Shown: positions 18,801-29,100 of the stretch, in pieces | Layout of the letters: every line of letters begins with the position of its first letter | How positions within the stretch are numbered: position 1 is the stretch's first letter | Assembly (NCBI GenBank): GCA_027489965.1 | Contig: JAIXZA010000080.1 | Location: forward strand, 96,084-160,083 | DNA from: Verrucomicrobiaceae bacterium | GTDB lineage: Bacteria; Verrucomicrobiota; Verrucomicrobiia; Verrucomicrobiales; Verrucomicrobiaceae | Length of the DNA stretch: 64,000 nt | Reading direction: 5' to 3' | Made by a program: the position numbers and the translations under genes | Notes under the pieces: generated by a model | The model's database searches: none | What the model was told of the DNA's origin: nothing | Seen by the model: only the letters and a program-made list of their open reading frames with translations

Positions 18801-21800
18801 TTGCCTGTGCCCGTCAGCGTGCCGGAAAGCGTGGCATTGAGGCCATTCGTGTCCACGGTGCAGTTCCCGGAGACGGTCATGGGCATGGAGCTGCTGAGGC
18901 TGCTGCCGGTGACTTTCAAGAGACCGCCGTTGAAGTTGAAAGTTGAGGTGCCGAGGCCTTTTAGGATGCCATTGAGGCCACCAATGCCAAGCGTCCCGCC
19001 AGGGTTGAGATCAAAGGAGCCGATACCCGCAGTCTCGGAAGCTAGTATCATTTGACCACCTAGCACCACGCTGCCGCCTGCACCGACAGCCACACCACCG
19101 CGTCCGAGGTAGCCGATGAAGCACGTGCTACCGACCGTGAGTGACGAACCCGTTCCAGAGATGTCTGCCGTGCCTTGCGCTGCATCCAGCACGCCAAAAG
19201 CGATTGAAGAAGCCGTGCTGACCTGACCACCTCCCGCCACCGAGAGCGAACCCGTGCCGCCTGGACCGATTTGGATGAAGCTCGCTGCGGAAAGCATCGA
19301 AGCCGAGCCAATAACCGACACCGACGTATCGCGGGAGAATGCGGTGGTAGAACTCACCTGCCCCTGCTGGATGCTCACAGGTCCGGTGCCGAGTGCGGTC
19401 GCTGCATTCACCACGATCTCACCTCCGTTGACCACGGTGCCGCCGGTGTAGGTGTTGCTAGCAGTGAGGGTGAGCGTGCCTGCACCGTTTTTGATCAAGG
19501 CACCTGTGCCACTGAGCGTGCCACTTAATGCGCAGCTGAGACCGTTCGTATCAATGACAGGGAAGTCGGAGAGCGTGATCGGCACCGAGGAGGTGAGCGC
19601 ACTGCCCGTCACTTTCAGCGTCGCACCGGCGAGCGTAAAACTCATCAGTCCGTTGCCTCGGCTAATGCCATTCGTGCCGCCGACGTTCAGGGTGCTGCCG
19701 GGATACATAAGCATGGTTCCGCTGCTGCCCGTATCAACTCCGAGCACCACATTCCCCGCCGTGACCGTGCCAAAATAATCGACCATCAGATGGCCGGTGC
19801 CAAGATAGCCGACATAGAGTGTTCCGCCGACTTCCAGTGAACCCGGGCTGGCAGTGATCGCACCGCCACCCGCCACATAGGCACTACCAACGGAGCCAGC
19901 TAAAATGCCCAAAGCCGTGGACTGGCCAGAAGTCGCGCTGCCGCCCATGATATTCAAGGTGCCGTTTCCTCCAGCGCCCACTTGCAGATCCGTGCCGCAC
20001 GCGAGTGTGGAGCTCATATCGACGGTGATGGTGCCCGTCGAGCCAGCCTGAGCAGCGATGGCGCTAATGCCGGTGGATTGCACGCGGCCACCCTGGTCGA
20101 TGTTCAGATTCCCCTGTCCAGCGTTTCCGACGGACAGCTTCACGCCAGCGCTGAGCACTGTGCCGGAGCCAAAGACATGGGCCGTGCCGCTGCCCGCGCT
20201 CGTGTCTCCAAGGCTCACATTTCCCTGCACACTCACGCTGCTGCCGGAGTCGCCAACATTAAGCACGGCGCTGCTGCCACGTCCGATGGTCAAATGGGCA
20301 GGGTTTGGAAAACTGCCACTCAGCGTCAGAGCACCGCCCTCCACCGTGAGGTCGCCCGAATAGGGATGCGTGCCATAGAGAGTCAGGGTGCCAGCCCCGA
20401 TTTTTGTCAGGGCTCCCGCCCCAGTCAGCGGCGCAGCTCCCAGCACCACCTCGTTGCCATTCGTATCCAATGTTCCGCCGCCTGCGCCGATGGGCTGCAG
20501 CCTTGGCAGGATGTCTGCCCCGCTGCCAGAGGCCCAGCGCAAACCACCACCGTCGAGGCTCACCGTGCCGTTGCTAAAGGCATTCAGCGCAGAGAACTCG
20601 ACCGTGCCTCCTTTGATAAGCGTGCCGCCAGTAAAGCTGTTGGGCACCGTGAGAGAGAGTGTGCCAGCCCCCAGTTTCGTCATACCTCCGGTGCCGACGA
20701 GTGCCGTGCCGAAGCTGACGTTGTTTCCATTCGTGTCGAAGCTGAAGTTGTTCAGCAAGCGCAGCCGGTGCGTGATGTCCGTGGTGTTACCGGGTGCCCA
20801 GCGCAAGCCTCCGCCATTCAGCTGGATGTTTTTGATGCCCGTAATTTGGTTGTTGTAGAATTGAGGGCCAAGGAGCGAGCCGCCGTCATTCAAGCTTTCC
20901 GAGTTGCTAAATTCAATCAGTCCACCTCTCACGATCGTGCCGTCCAGCCCACCTAAAATCGATGCACCATTGTAGCTTGTCCTTGTCCCGAGCTTCAAAA
21001 TACCGGGCCCTTCCTTGATCAGCGCTCCACCAAACAAAACTGCATTCAGAAAAGCCCCACCGTCGGTCGTATCGATGATAGTTCCGTCAACGACAATGCT
21101 CAAGTCGTTACCGCTGTTGGAAACCGTCATGGTCCGGCCTGCTCTCGTTTTGAGTCGGGAGCCCGGGAACGTTAGCGTGGGCAAGGGGCTGGAAGGGTTG
21201 CCAAAAGCCGAATACTCCCCGGACAAAGCGGCCGCTCCACCCGAGTCGCCGAGCACGAGCGTGCAATGGCGGAAGGTGGCACGAACGCTCTGATAGGGAT
21301 ATTCGGGCCCATGCAGCTCAGGCGCAATCTGCATCACGCCCTGCACGTCGATCAGGCAGTTGTTGAAAATGGAATGGCAGGTGCCCACCTTGCCAAAGAT
21401 GAAATTTCGCCCCACACGGAAGGCGCTGTCTGCAGCATTGACAAAACTGGAGTGGTACTTCACTGGGGCGACGAGAATATCACTGAGAGTATTCACCTCA
21501 GCGCCCGCCCGCGTCTCGAAGGAATTCGCCGTGGTGAACCCGCCACCGATCTGAAAGATGGTGGCATTGATCCTTCCAGCGCCCGCCAGAACCACCGTCC
21601 CATCATCCGCCACCACATCGTAACCAGACATATTGATCGGCCCATTCACGGTCAGATCACCCCGCAGACTCAAAACCCTCCCCACGCTTGCATCTGGAAA
21701 AATCGCAGCCGTGATCGTGCTGTTGCTCGTGCTGCCGCCTTTGATCACACCGCCCAAGAAGACTTGCAGATAGGCATTAGGCGAAGCCGTCAGGTTGACT

Positions 21801-22072
21801 CCATTGTTCAAAGTCAGATTGCCAAAAATCCGTGGATCCGTTAGCCCCACGTTCACCGGCCCATTGATCACCGCATGGACCGATGATGCATTCGCATAGG
21901 GCACCAACTGCCCAGACGGATTCAACCAATTCGCGGTGGTGTTGTCCCACACCGTCGCTCCCGGCTGCATCGTATAAAGGAACGTCTGCGCCGCTAGCCC
22001 CCCCTCGAAAACCAGCAGAAAAAGCAAAGAACACAGTGAAGCAAACAGACGTCGAATGAGAATGGAAGACAT
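15887..22072 (-). CDS. giant secreted protein with autotransporter-associated beta-strand repeats and discoidin-like modules
   Basis: A 2061-residue protein with a signal peptide (about 1-28, RRLFASLCSLLFLLVFEGG). The first 1150 residues form a beta-helix-type passenger with at least five autotransporter-associated strand repeats (e.g. GTGGMTKLGAGTLSLTVPNS, LTKIGAGTLTLYG, LIKNGAGTLTLTASNTYTGG, LTKTGTGVLAIT). Then come two PKD-like segments (GGIFSGPGVSNGFFDPTSAG and a second copy), three copies of a module of about 130-150 residues starting S-F-A-P-x-N-L-A-P-x-G-T-A-F-A-K and ending (I/M)DEIELY, and a choice-of-anchor D (ASH-like) segment. The C-terminus has the DFDKDGLANFVEYAFG motif common in secreted Verrucomicrobial proteins. 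No autotransporter barrel is present. Likely a cell-surface or matrix adhesin. Confidence 0.85.
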   Translation of the reverse strand: MSSILIRRLFASLCSLLFLLVFEGGLAAQTFLYTMQPGATVWDNTTANWLNPSGQLVPYANASSVHAVINGPVNVGLTDPRIFGNLTLNNGVNLTASPNAYLQVFLGGVIKGGSTSNSTITAAIFPDASVGRVLSLRGDLTVNGPINMSGYDVVADDGTVVLAGAGRINATIFQIGGGFTTANSFETRAGAEVNTLSDILVAPVKYHSSFVNAADSAFRVGRNFIFGKVGTCHSIFNNCLIDVQGVMQIAPELHGPEYPYQSVRATFRHCTLVLGDSGGAAALSGEYSAFGNPSSPLPTLTFPGSRLKTRAGRTMTVSNSGNDLSIVVDGTIIDTTDGGAFLNAVLFGGALIKEGPGILKLGTRTSYNGASILGGLDGTIVRGGLIEFSNSESLNDGGSLLGPQFYNNQITGIKNIQLNGGGLRWAPGNTTDITHRLRLLNNFSFDTNGNNVSFGTALVGTGGMTKLGAGTLSLTVPNSFTGGTLIKGGTVEFSALNAFSNGTVSLDGGGLRWASGSGADILPRLQPIGAGGGTLDTNGNEVVLGAAPLTGAGALTKIGAGTLTLYGTHPYSGDLTVEGGALTLSGSFPNPAHLTIGRGSSAVLNVGDSGSSVSVQGNVSLGDTSAGSGTAHVFGSGTVLSAGVKLSVGNAGQGNLNIDQGGRVQSTGISAIAAQAGSTGTITVDMSSTLACGTDLQVGAGGNGTLNIMGGSATSGQSTALGILAGSVGSAYVAGGGAITASPGSLEVGGTLYVGYLGTGHLMVDYFGTVTAGNVVLGVDTGSSGTMLMYPGSTLNVGGTNGISRGNGLMSFTLAGATLKVTGSALTSSVPITLSDFPVIDTNGLSCALSGTLSGTGALIKNGAGTLTLTASNTYTGGTVVNGGEIVVNAATALGTGPVSIQQGQVSSTTAFSRDTSVSVIGSASMLSAASFIQIGPGGTGSLSVAGGGQVSTASSIAFGVLDAAQGTADISGTGSSLTVGSTCFIGYLGRGGVAVGAGGSVVLGGQMILASETAGIGSFDLNPGGTLGIGGLNGILKGLGTSTFNFNGGLLKVTGSSLSSSMPMTVSGNCTVDTNGLNATLSGTLTGTGNLTKTGTGVLAITSANMLTGSTGILAGTLGIATPTSLGSQSLFLNGGTLDLSFNGTATVQTLLFDGVPQVSGIWGGLTSTAPNKTSRITGPGLLQVLSSFPTPTFNPAATAGLSYDRGQSAIDLAATTGATPSGGIFSGPGVSNGFFDPTSAGYGLHTLTYTANNLSATFTIAVAGGLTLDETASSFAPSNLAPSGTAFAKEVFQGFGNYTIPHLNDGLYGNSFSWIGTTVNTFAGVKFASPVAVNRIAFSRDNTGAFTDRCEDFYTLQYSTDADPESPSATWITLGALDYRPGGSTGITQPARRHLFSFPSVTLTGMRIVCATPGTAMDEIELYPATGLFASAGMALLQEGGGMAVGNLALAPQSTAFSKDEIGLPPHATGNLNNGTFGNESSWIGGSANSFVGIALSGSLTVDRIAFGRDHTGIITDRALGRYTLQYTTVASPNTTTPDASWTTIGILDYQSAGGSKFTTPSLRHLYGFPAVTATGIRLIAPNGAAIDELELYLAAPYLKLQQPDTSVVANAGTVDFGARFPAEATQKTFTITNAGTSTLTLGALGLEGTTAGDFTASAINVSTLEPGASTTFIIAYNVGAAGPHSATVLLPSNGSSGSVASFTVIGSSLVPTFNPATMSGLNLALSSGLVNLSTITEASPAGGTFSGPGVTGNNFDPDTAGFGNHTLSYSYGGASASFTISVTGGLTLVSEGGSFAPYNLAPGGTAFAKEVFQGFGFYTIPHLNDGLYGEPNSWIGTTTNTFAGINLGATPVPVNRLAFSRDNQGILTDRSVDFYIIQYTTTPNPNETTTAWTNIGAIDYRSPSIGNSALRHLFSFPTVNATGLRIITATPGTAIDEIELYSPYTPQELWRQQYFGSTANTGNAADAFDFDKDGLANFVEYAFGLNPTTASSLPAAVTTANTLSYTFTANAPGITYGAETSTDLINWTPLSDTGTGGQHVFGVTTTGQSRLFIRLNVQ

Positions 22073-22176
22073 GGGAGATGAGAGTTGAGTGCAACTGATC
22101 TTCGGAAAGCAGCAGCACCGCGTGACCAGCCATTTTTGAAATCCGTCTCATTATCGCCCAACCTCCCAATTCCGAA

Positions 22177-22196
22177 ACCCCCACGCGTTAGGGGGT
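22177..22196. promoter_or_regulatory. C5/G5 palindrome upstream of the giant beta-helix gene
   Basis: ACCCCC-acgcgtta-GGGGGT is a perfect 6-bp inverted repeat 105-124 bp before the start of the 2061-aa gene and just past the stop of the LuxR-type gene. A related element lies upstream of the second giant gene (23087-23102). Candidate binding site for the GAF-LuxR regulator; it could instead act as an RNA hairpin. Confidence 0.4.
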
Positions 22197-22206
22197 GGCG
22201 ATAGCG

Positions 22207-22977
22207 TCATCGCCCATCCAGCCGACGCATCGCAAACACCGTCGCGGCATGGCGATTCTCCTGCTTAAGCTTGGCCAGGATATGTGCCACATGCTCCTGC
22301 ACCGTGCTCAGTCGCAGCCCCAAGATCTCAGCGATCTCACGGTTCTGTTTCCCCTCCGTCATCCAAAACAGCACCTCGGCCTCACGCGCGGTAAGCCCCA
22401 GATTTTGCAGACGCCCACGCGCTGACTCAATCGGGTCCGGCGCAATATCCCAAGGATTCACATGCCGCTGCCACGCCAGGACAAAGTGCGGCGCAAATGC
22501 ATCGAGCAAAGCACAGTGTCTCTTGGTGAAATCCGCACCGCGACGATCAAACGTCAGCGCCCCCACCGTGTTCGCATCAATGGTCACCGGCAGCGCCAGG
22601 GTGCGAATGAAGCCCAGGCGCTTCTGGCAATGGATGAAGTGGGGGGTTTTCACATACTCCCTCAGCGGGATCACATCCGACCTGCGCCGCGCCTTCCTTT
22701 CTTCCGTCCGCTCCCAATACGGCACGAAAGGATCACCCGCAGGATTCGCTGAGTAATAGGCCACCTCTTCCTTGCTGTAAGGCATCTCCGGAATGGATCG
22801 GATGACGATGCGCTGCGTCCTCCGATCCAGGACGTGTACCAAACACAGATCCGCAGGAATCAACCGCGACATGCCAGCGACCACCGCAGAGAGAAAGTCC
22901 GCATGATCCTTGGCGGTATTCATCTCATAGACGGCGTCGAAAAGCGGACGCCATTGGCGTGGATCGATAGTGGGCAT
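22207..22977 (-). CDS. GAF-type LuxR family regulator, paralogue 1
   Basis: A 256-residue regulator. The start ATG 22977 (MPTIDPRQWRPLFDAVYEMN) is set by the second copy at 31348, which begins with the same residues; the open frame continues 66 codons upstream without similarity. The N-terminal 175 residues resemble a GAF/PAS-like sensor (ALPVTIDANTVGALTFDR), and the C-terminus is a LuxR-type helix-turn-helix (LGLTAREAEVLFWMTEGKQN then REIAEILGLRLSTVQEHVAH). No receiver domain is present. It lies upstream of and in line with the 2061-aa gene and divergent from the 2452-aa gene, so it is well placed to control both. Confidence 0.88.
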   Translation of the reverse strand: MPTIDPRQWRPLFDAVYEMNTAKDHADFLSAVVAGMSRLIPADLCLVHVLDRRTQRIVIRSIPEMPYSKEEVAYYSANPAGDPFVPYWERTEERKARRRSDVIPLREYVKTPHFIHCQKRLGFIRTLALPVTIDANTVGALTFDRRGADFTKRHCALLDAFAPHFVLAWQRHVNPWDIAPDPIESARGRLQNLGLTAREAEVLFWMTEGKQNREIAEILGLRLSTVQEHVAHILAKLKQENRHAATVFAMRRLDGR

Positions 22978-23086
22978 GAGAATTGGAGATGATTGTTGAC
23001 ACTGATGCTTCGGTAAATGGTCCAGCACTTTGACACCCCTAGCAAACTTTTTACGTTCCTTTCGAAGTTTGTTGAGTAAACTGACC

Positions 23087-23102
23087 CCCCCACACATGGG
23101 GG
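23087..23102. promoter_or_regulatory. C5/G5 palindrome between LuxR paralogue 1 and the RCC1 giant gene
   Basis: CCCCCACACATGGGGG, extended by GAC/GTC at 23083-23106 with one-base slippage, lies 83-98 bp before the start of the 2452-aa gene and 110 bp before the divergent LuxR start. The half-sites CCCCCAC and GGGGG match those of the element at 22177-22196. Confidence 0.4.
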
Positions 23103-23184
23103 AGTCCTCATTTGCGGGTGCCCAAATTTTGATTTGATGGTTTAGTAGAACGTTTTTCGCTAAATCAATCCACATCCTCGCTTT

Positions 23185-26100
23185 ATGTCTCTGCCTCGAT
23201 TCCTAGCCTTATTCGCAGCTTTGGAACTGCTTTGTTCCAGTGCTATCGCTGGCATTGTCATCACTGGCGATTTGACGTTAGAGCAGGAAGGCGGGACTTT
23301 TGCTGCCAACGACCTCGCAGCCTCTGGCACTGCCTTTGCAAAGGATGTGCTCACAGGTTATGCGGCGCATAGCATCCCACATCTCAATGATTTGAGGTAT
23401 GGCAACTCGAATAGTTGGATCGCAGGCTCGGCAAACTCCTTTGCGGGCATCAATCTCGGTGCGACCGCAGTGTCAGTGAATCGTATGGCCTTTGGGCGGG
23501 ACAACTCCGGCGGCATTGGGGATCGCTGCATTGATCTCTACACGCTGCAATACACCACGGTGGCCAATCCTGATGCTTCCACAGCGGACTCAAGCTGGAC
23601 CACCATTGGCACGCTGGACTACCAGTCGGCAGGTGGTGCAAACTTTGCCAATCCACATCAGCGCCATGTCTTCAGCTTCAGCACGGTGACGGCGACGGGG
23701 CTGCGGTTGAAGACGGTGGCCGATGGCACCTGCATTGATGAGATCGAGATCTACAACCTCGTGGTGAACGGGCCGAACGTGGTTGTGCAGCAGCCTGCTG
23801 GGTCGAATGTGGCGGATGGTGGGAGCTTGGACTTTGGCAGCGTGAACATCGGAGCCACGACGGTGAAGGTCTTCACAGTGGTCAATACGGGCACGGTGAA
23901 TTTGACGAGGTTAGCGTTGACCAAGACTGGTAGCAACGCAGCGGATTTTACCATCGGCGCGCTGGGCAAAACGACGCTGGCTCCTGCTGAGAGCACGACG
24001 TTTAGCGTGACATTCAAGGCGAACCTTGCGGGCGCGGCTTCGGCATCGCTGCGACTGGCGAGCAATGTGGTGGGATCGAAGAATCCGTATGACATCACGC
24101 TGACGGGCAATGGCCTCTGTCCCGCCATCACCGTTACCGCACCTTCGATTACGAGTGCCACGGTGGGCATGGCCTTCAGTCAAAACTTCACGCAGAGCGG
24201 AGGTCAGGGCGCGGTAACATTCACGACGCGTGATCCCTTGCCGCCAGGCATCAGCTTGTCCGCAGCGGGTGTGCTCTCGGGCAACGCGACGGTGATGGGG
24301 CGCTATCCGCTGGTCGTGATCGGCACGGACAGCAAGGGCTGCATTGGCCTAAGCGCGCACTATGTTTTGAATGTGATGCATGGGGCGGGTGCGGAGCTGG
24401 TGGTAGAGCAGCCTGCTAGCACGCCGCGAGCAGACGGTGGCGCGGTGGTGACTTGGGGGTTCAATGCCAGTGGTTCGCGCGATGTGCCGGCTGGGCTGGT
24501 AGGGGTGAAGGCGCTGTCAGGCAGCATCGAGACGGGGCACAATCTCGCTCTGATTCAGGATGGTAGCGTCGTGGCTTGGGGGCGGAACGACTACGGTCAG
24601 GCGACGGTGCCTGACGGCCTGGCCAATGTGGTCAAGGTTTCAGCTGGCTCTTATGCGAGTGTGGCGCTGAAGAGCAATGGCACGCTCCAGGCCTGGGGCT
24701 GGGATGAAAGCAATTCGCTGGCGGTTGGGAGCCTAACCGACGTAGTGGATGTCTGTGCGGTGCGCTCTGGTGGCTTGGCCTTGAGGCGCGATGGCAAGGT
24801 CGTCGTCTGGGGTGCGGCTCCAGTGGCTCCTGCGAGCTTGGCCAACGTGGTCGCCATCTCTGGTGGGGCGTATCACTACCTGGCGCTGCTGGCCAATGGC
24901 AAGGTCGTCGGCTGGGGCCGCAACGACTATGGCCAAGCCACGCCGCCGATTGATTTGGCGAATGTGCAAAGCGTCAGCGTGGGAATGTATCACAGCATGG
25001 CCTTGCTGAAAGATGGCACCGTGCGCGGCTGGGGCTGGAACGCCTCGGGCGAGCTGAATGTGCCGGCGGGCACGGCTCCAGTGAAAGCGATATCGGCTGG
25101 CGGTGGCTTCACGGTGGCACTGAAGACCAATGGCAGCGTCGTCGCCTGGGGTGGCAACTTTGTAGGGCAGACCAACGTGCCGAGCGGCTTAGACAATGTG
25201 CAATCCATCGCTGCGGGTGCAGCCTGGGGCTGCGCGGTGGTGGCGGCGAAGCCAACGCTAGCTTTGGGCGATCACGTCGCCGCGATGACCAGCATACCAG
25301 TCACAGTGACGCTGCGCAATCCTGGCAGCGCGGCTTTGACAATCAGCGCCATCACCAAGGATGGGGCCAATGCGGCGGACTTCATCCTCACGCAGCCTGC
25401 ACTGACGAGTATCCCAGCGGCTGGCAGCACGACCTTCACGGTGGCGGTGCAACCCAGTGCATTGGGCGCTCGCGTAGCGGCTCTGCGCTTCACGAGCAAT
25501 GACCCGCTGCGGCCTGCCTTTGACATGAATCTCAGCGCCAAAGGTGTGTGTCCGACCATCACCGTCACGCCACCAGCGGAGACAAGTGCAAATACGGTGG
25601 AGGCCTTTAACCAGAGCTTCACGCAGGCGGGCGTCATCGGCACGCCAACCTTTACGGCCACTGGCACGCTGCCTCCGGGACTGACGCTATCAAGCATTGG
25701 AGTACTCTCGGGCAAAGCGACCACGGCGGGCGACTACAGCTTCACCGTCACCGCCACCGGAACGCTGGGCTGCTCGGGCACTTCGGCGAGCTACACGCTG
25801 AATGTGGTCAGGCCGCCGACTATCGACGTCGCAGTCGTGGAGACACCGGCGACGACCTTGCCAATCGAGCCTAGCACCTCGCTGCCCGAGGCCGCTCAAG
25901 GCACGGCGGTAACTGGCAGCCCTACGGCTTCAAAGTCATACACCATCACCAACAACGATGCGGCGCAGATCACGCTCTCGGCCTTCCGCATGGATGGCGA
26001 TGCGGCTGCTGACTTCTCCGTCAGCGAGCCAGCCAGCACCACGCTCGCGTCGAACGCCAGCACCACTTTTACCGTGACGATGACGCCGAGCCGCGCAGGT

Positions 26101-29100
26101 GTGCGGCGTGCGGTACTGCACATCGCTGGCAGCGATGGCTCAAATTTAACCAGCCCCTTCGACGTGCTGCTAAGTGGCTCGGGCACTTGCCCCAGCATCA
26201 GCATTATCAAACCCACTGTCACCACTGCGACTGCGGGTGTCGCCTTCAGCCAGAGCTTCAGCCAAAGCGGCGGGCTCGGCACGATAACGTATAGCCTGGA
26301 GTTCGGCACCTTGCCGCTCGGCCTCACTTTGAATACCAACGGCACGCTGGCAGGCACGCCGCTGCGCTCGGGCAGCTTCCCCATCGTCGTGCGCGCCACG
26401 GATATCCATCTCTGCACGGGCGTCAGCAGCCTTTACACCCTCGTCGTCGCGCATGGCGCAGGACCGCAGTTGGTGGTGGAGCAACCAGCGGCCACGGTGC
26501 TAGCGACCTCGTCCAAGGTCATCGCTTTCTACCCACCAGGGAGAAATAGCGAGGGCGTGCTGGAGGCGGTGCCCGCCGACCTCGGCAACGTCCAAGCCCT
26601 CGCAGCTGGTGAGGTCCATGGCCTGGCCTTGCGTAGCGATGGCACCGTCATCGCCTGGGGAGATAATTCAGGCGGCCAAGCCACCGTGCCCACTGGCCTA
26701 ACCAACGTCATCGCCATCGACGCCGGTCCGCGCTACAGTCTCGCGCTGAAAGCCGACGGCACGGTCGTCGCCTGGGGCGTGATCTATGATGATGCCAGCG
26801 AAGACGACCTGCCCATCCAAGTGCCCGCAGGCCTCGCCAACGTCGCCGCCATCTCCGCAGGTCGTGATCATGTGCTCGTCGCGAAGACCGACGGCAGCGT
26901 CGTTGCCTGGGGCGACAACCGCTTTGACAAAGCCACCGTGCCCGTTGGCTTGAGCAACGTCATCGCCGTCGCTGCTGGCAACCATTTCTCCCTCGCGCTG
27001 AAATCCGACGGCACAGTCGTCGCCTGGGGCGCTGGCGAAGGCAGACTGCTCGCCGCCACTGCCAGCCTCAGTAACGTGCAAGCCATCTCGGCCAAGTCCT
27101 CCCACTTCCTCGCGCTGCTGACCGATGGCACCGTCTTTGGCTGGTCGGTCAAGGATGACAGCGAAGCCGACGTGCCGCTCGGCCTCAACGGCGTGAAGAG
27201 CATCGTCGCCAGCGAGAGCATCTCGTTCGCCCTCAAGCACGACGGCAGCCTCGTCACTTGGGGAGATAACGAAGGCTTCCCCGAGCCCTTGACCGGCATC
27301 CAAACCCTGGCGAGCGGCTTCCGCAGCATCATCATGAAACTCGCCCCAGTGGTCGCCTTTGCGCCGCAGCATGCGAGTCAGCTTAGTGCGCCCAGCCTCG
27401 TCACGCTGCGCAACGCGGGCGACGCCCCCTTGACGCTGGCGCCCCTATCGGTCGCGCCCATGTCGCTCGGCGGCGAGGAGGACCGCAGCGGAGCGGAGAA
27501 CAGCGACTTCCTCCTCACGCAGCCCGCCGTCACCACCCTCGCGCCTGGAGCGAGCACGACCTGCAGTATCGCCTTCCTGCCTCTGGGCCTGGGCGGCCGC
27601 TTTGCCAGGCTGACCCTCCCCAGCAACGACCCAGCGGCACCGCTGATCGAGATCACCCTCCAAGGCAGCGGCTTGGAAAGCATCGCCCGCGCCCAACTCC
27701 CCAGCATCCTCACCGCCACCGTGGGGCAGTTCTATGATCAGAGCTTCATCATCAATGGCATGCTCGGCAGCGCATGGTGGGTCCTCGCTGGCAGCGATAA
27801 TGTCCCCGGCATGGGCTTTGATAGCCGGGCCGGACGCTTTTCCGGCGTGCCCACGGTGGCCGGTAGCTACCCCATGACAGCCTACGCCTCTCACGATGCT
27901 GGCAGTGCCAACAGCCCCAGCTTCACCTTCGTCGTGGTCAACGCCCCCACCTCACGCCTCGTCGTCAGCGACCCAGCGGACATTTATGCGCTGAGCGACA
28001 GCAACTTCTTCAACCTCGGCAGCAGTCAGGTCGGCGTCGGCACCTCGCCGCACGTTTTTACCCTCAGCAACGTCGGCAACGCCAGCGCCCTGCTGGGTAG
28101 CACCGCCATCACTATCAGCGGAGCCAACAGCGCTGACTTCACCCTCGTCAACATGCCTACAGGTAGCAGCCTCGCTGCGGGTGCCAGCAGCAGCTTTAGC
28201 ATTGTCTTCAAACCCAACGCCGTCGGCGAGCGGACGGCCATGCTCAACGTGCCTGGCAGCAACCTTAGCATCCTCATCAAAGGCACTGGCAGCAGTACAC
28301 CCGTCACCACCCCCACGCCCCAGCCCCTGCCGGCCAGCCTCGGCCTGCAATACCCCATCGGCGACGCCTACACCCACGGCAGCCGCTTTGACCTCGGTAG
28401 CCTGGGGCTGAAGCTGGCCAAGACCTACCGCTTCACCCTCACCAACAGCGGCGACCTGCCTCTCACCGGCATCAGCGCTAGCATTGCCGGCACGAATGCC
28501 GCAGACTTCAAAATCCTCGCCGCAGCGCCCAGCAGCATCACAGCGGGAAGCAGTGCCAGCATGGTGATGCAGGTCAAACTCAGCAGTCTCGGCGCGAAGA
28601 GCGCCCAGCTCCGCATCGCCAGCAGCGACCCGCGAAAGCCGGTCTTCGAACTCGACCTCGCCGCCACCGCCGTGGCAGTGTCGCTACCCGTCGTCACCAC
28701 CCTATCCGCCACCGGTATCGGCCCCACCACCACGCTCAACGGCACTGTCGATCCCAAGGGCTTGACACGGGACATCTACTTCGATCTCGGCACCAGCACA
28801 GCCTACGGCCGCAGCTACAACATCGCCATCGTCGGCGGCACAGCCCTGCAGCCCATCGTCTTCCCGCTCTCCGGCTTTACCCCGCATGCCACCTACCACT
28901 TCCGCATCAGAGCCGAGAGTGGCCAAGGCAGCGCCAACGGTGCCAATAGAACGTTTGTCATTCCGAACCGCGCCCCCGTGGCCAACACCGATAGCGTCAC
29001 CGCCGCACGCAATGCAACCGTCACCATCGACGCCCTCGCCAACGATAGCGACGCCGACAACGACCGACTGACTATCACCAGAAATACCGCTGTCACCCCA

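Noticed and set aside
19982..20956. 324-residue open frame antisense to the beta-helix region
   Set aside because: Same cause: repetitive GC-rich coding on the minus strand; no motifs, no ribosome-binding site.
22978..23175. N-terminal extension of LuxR paralogue 1
   Set aside because: The paralogue at 31348 begins exactly at MPTIDP, and the extra 66 codons run through the candidate regulatory region.
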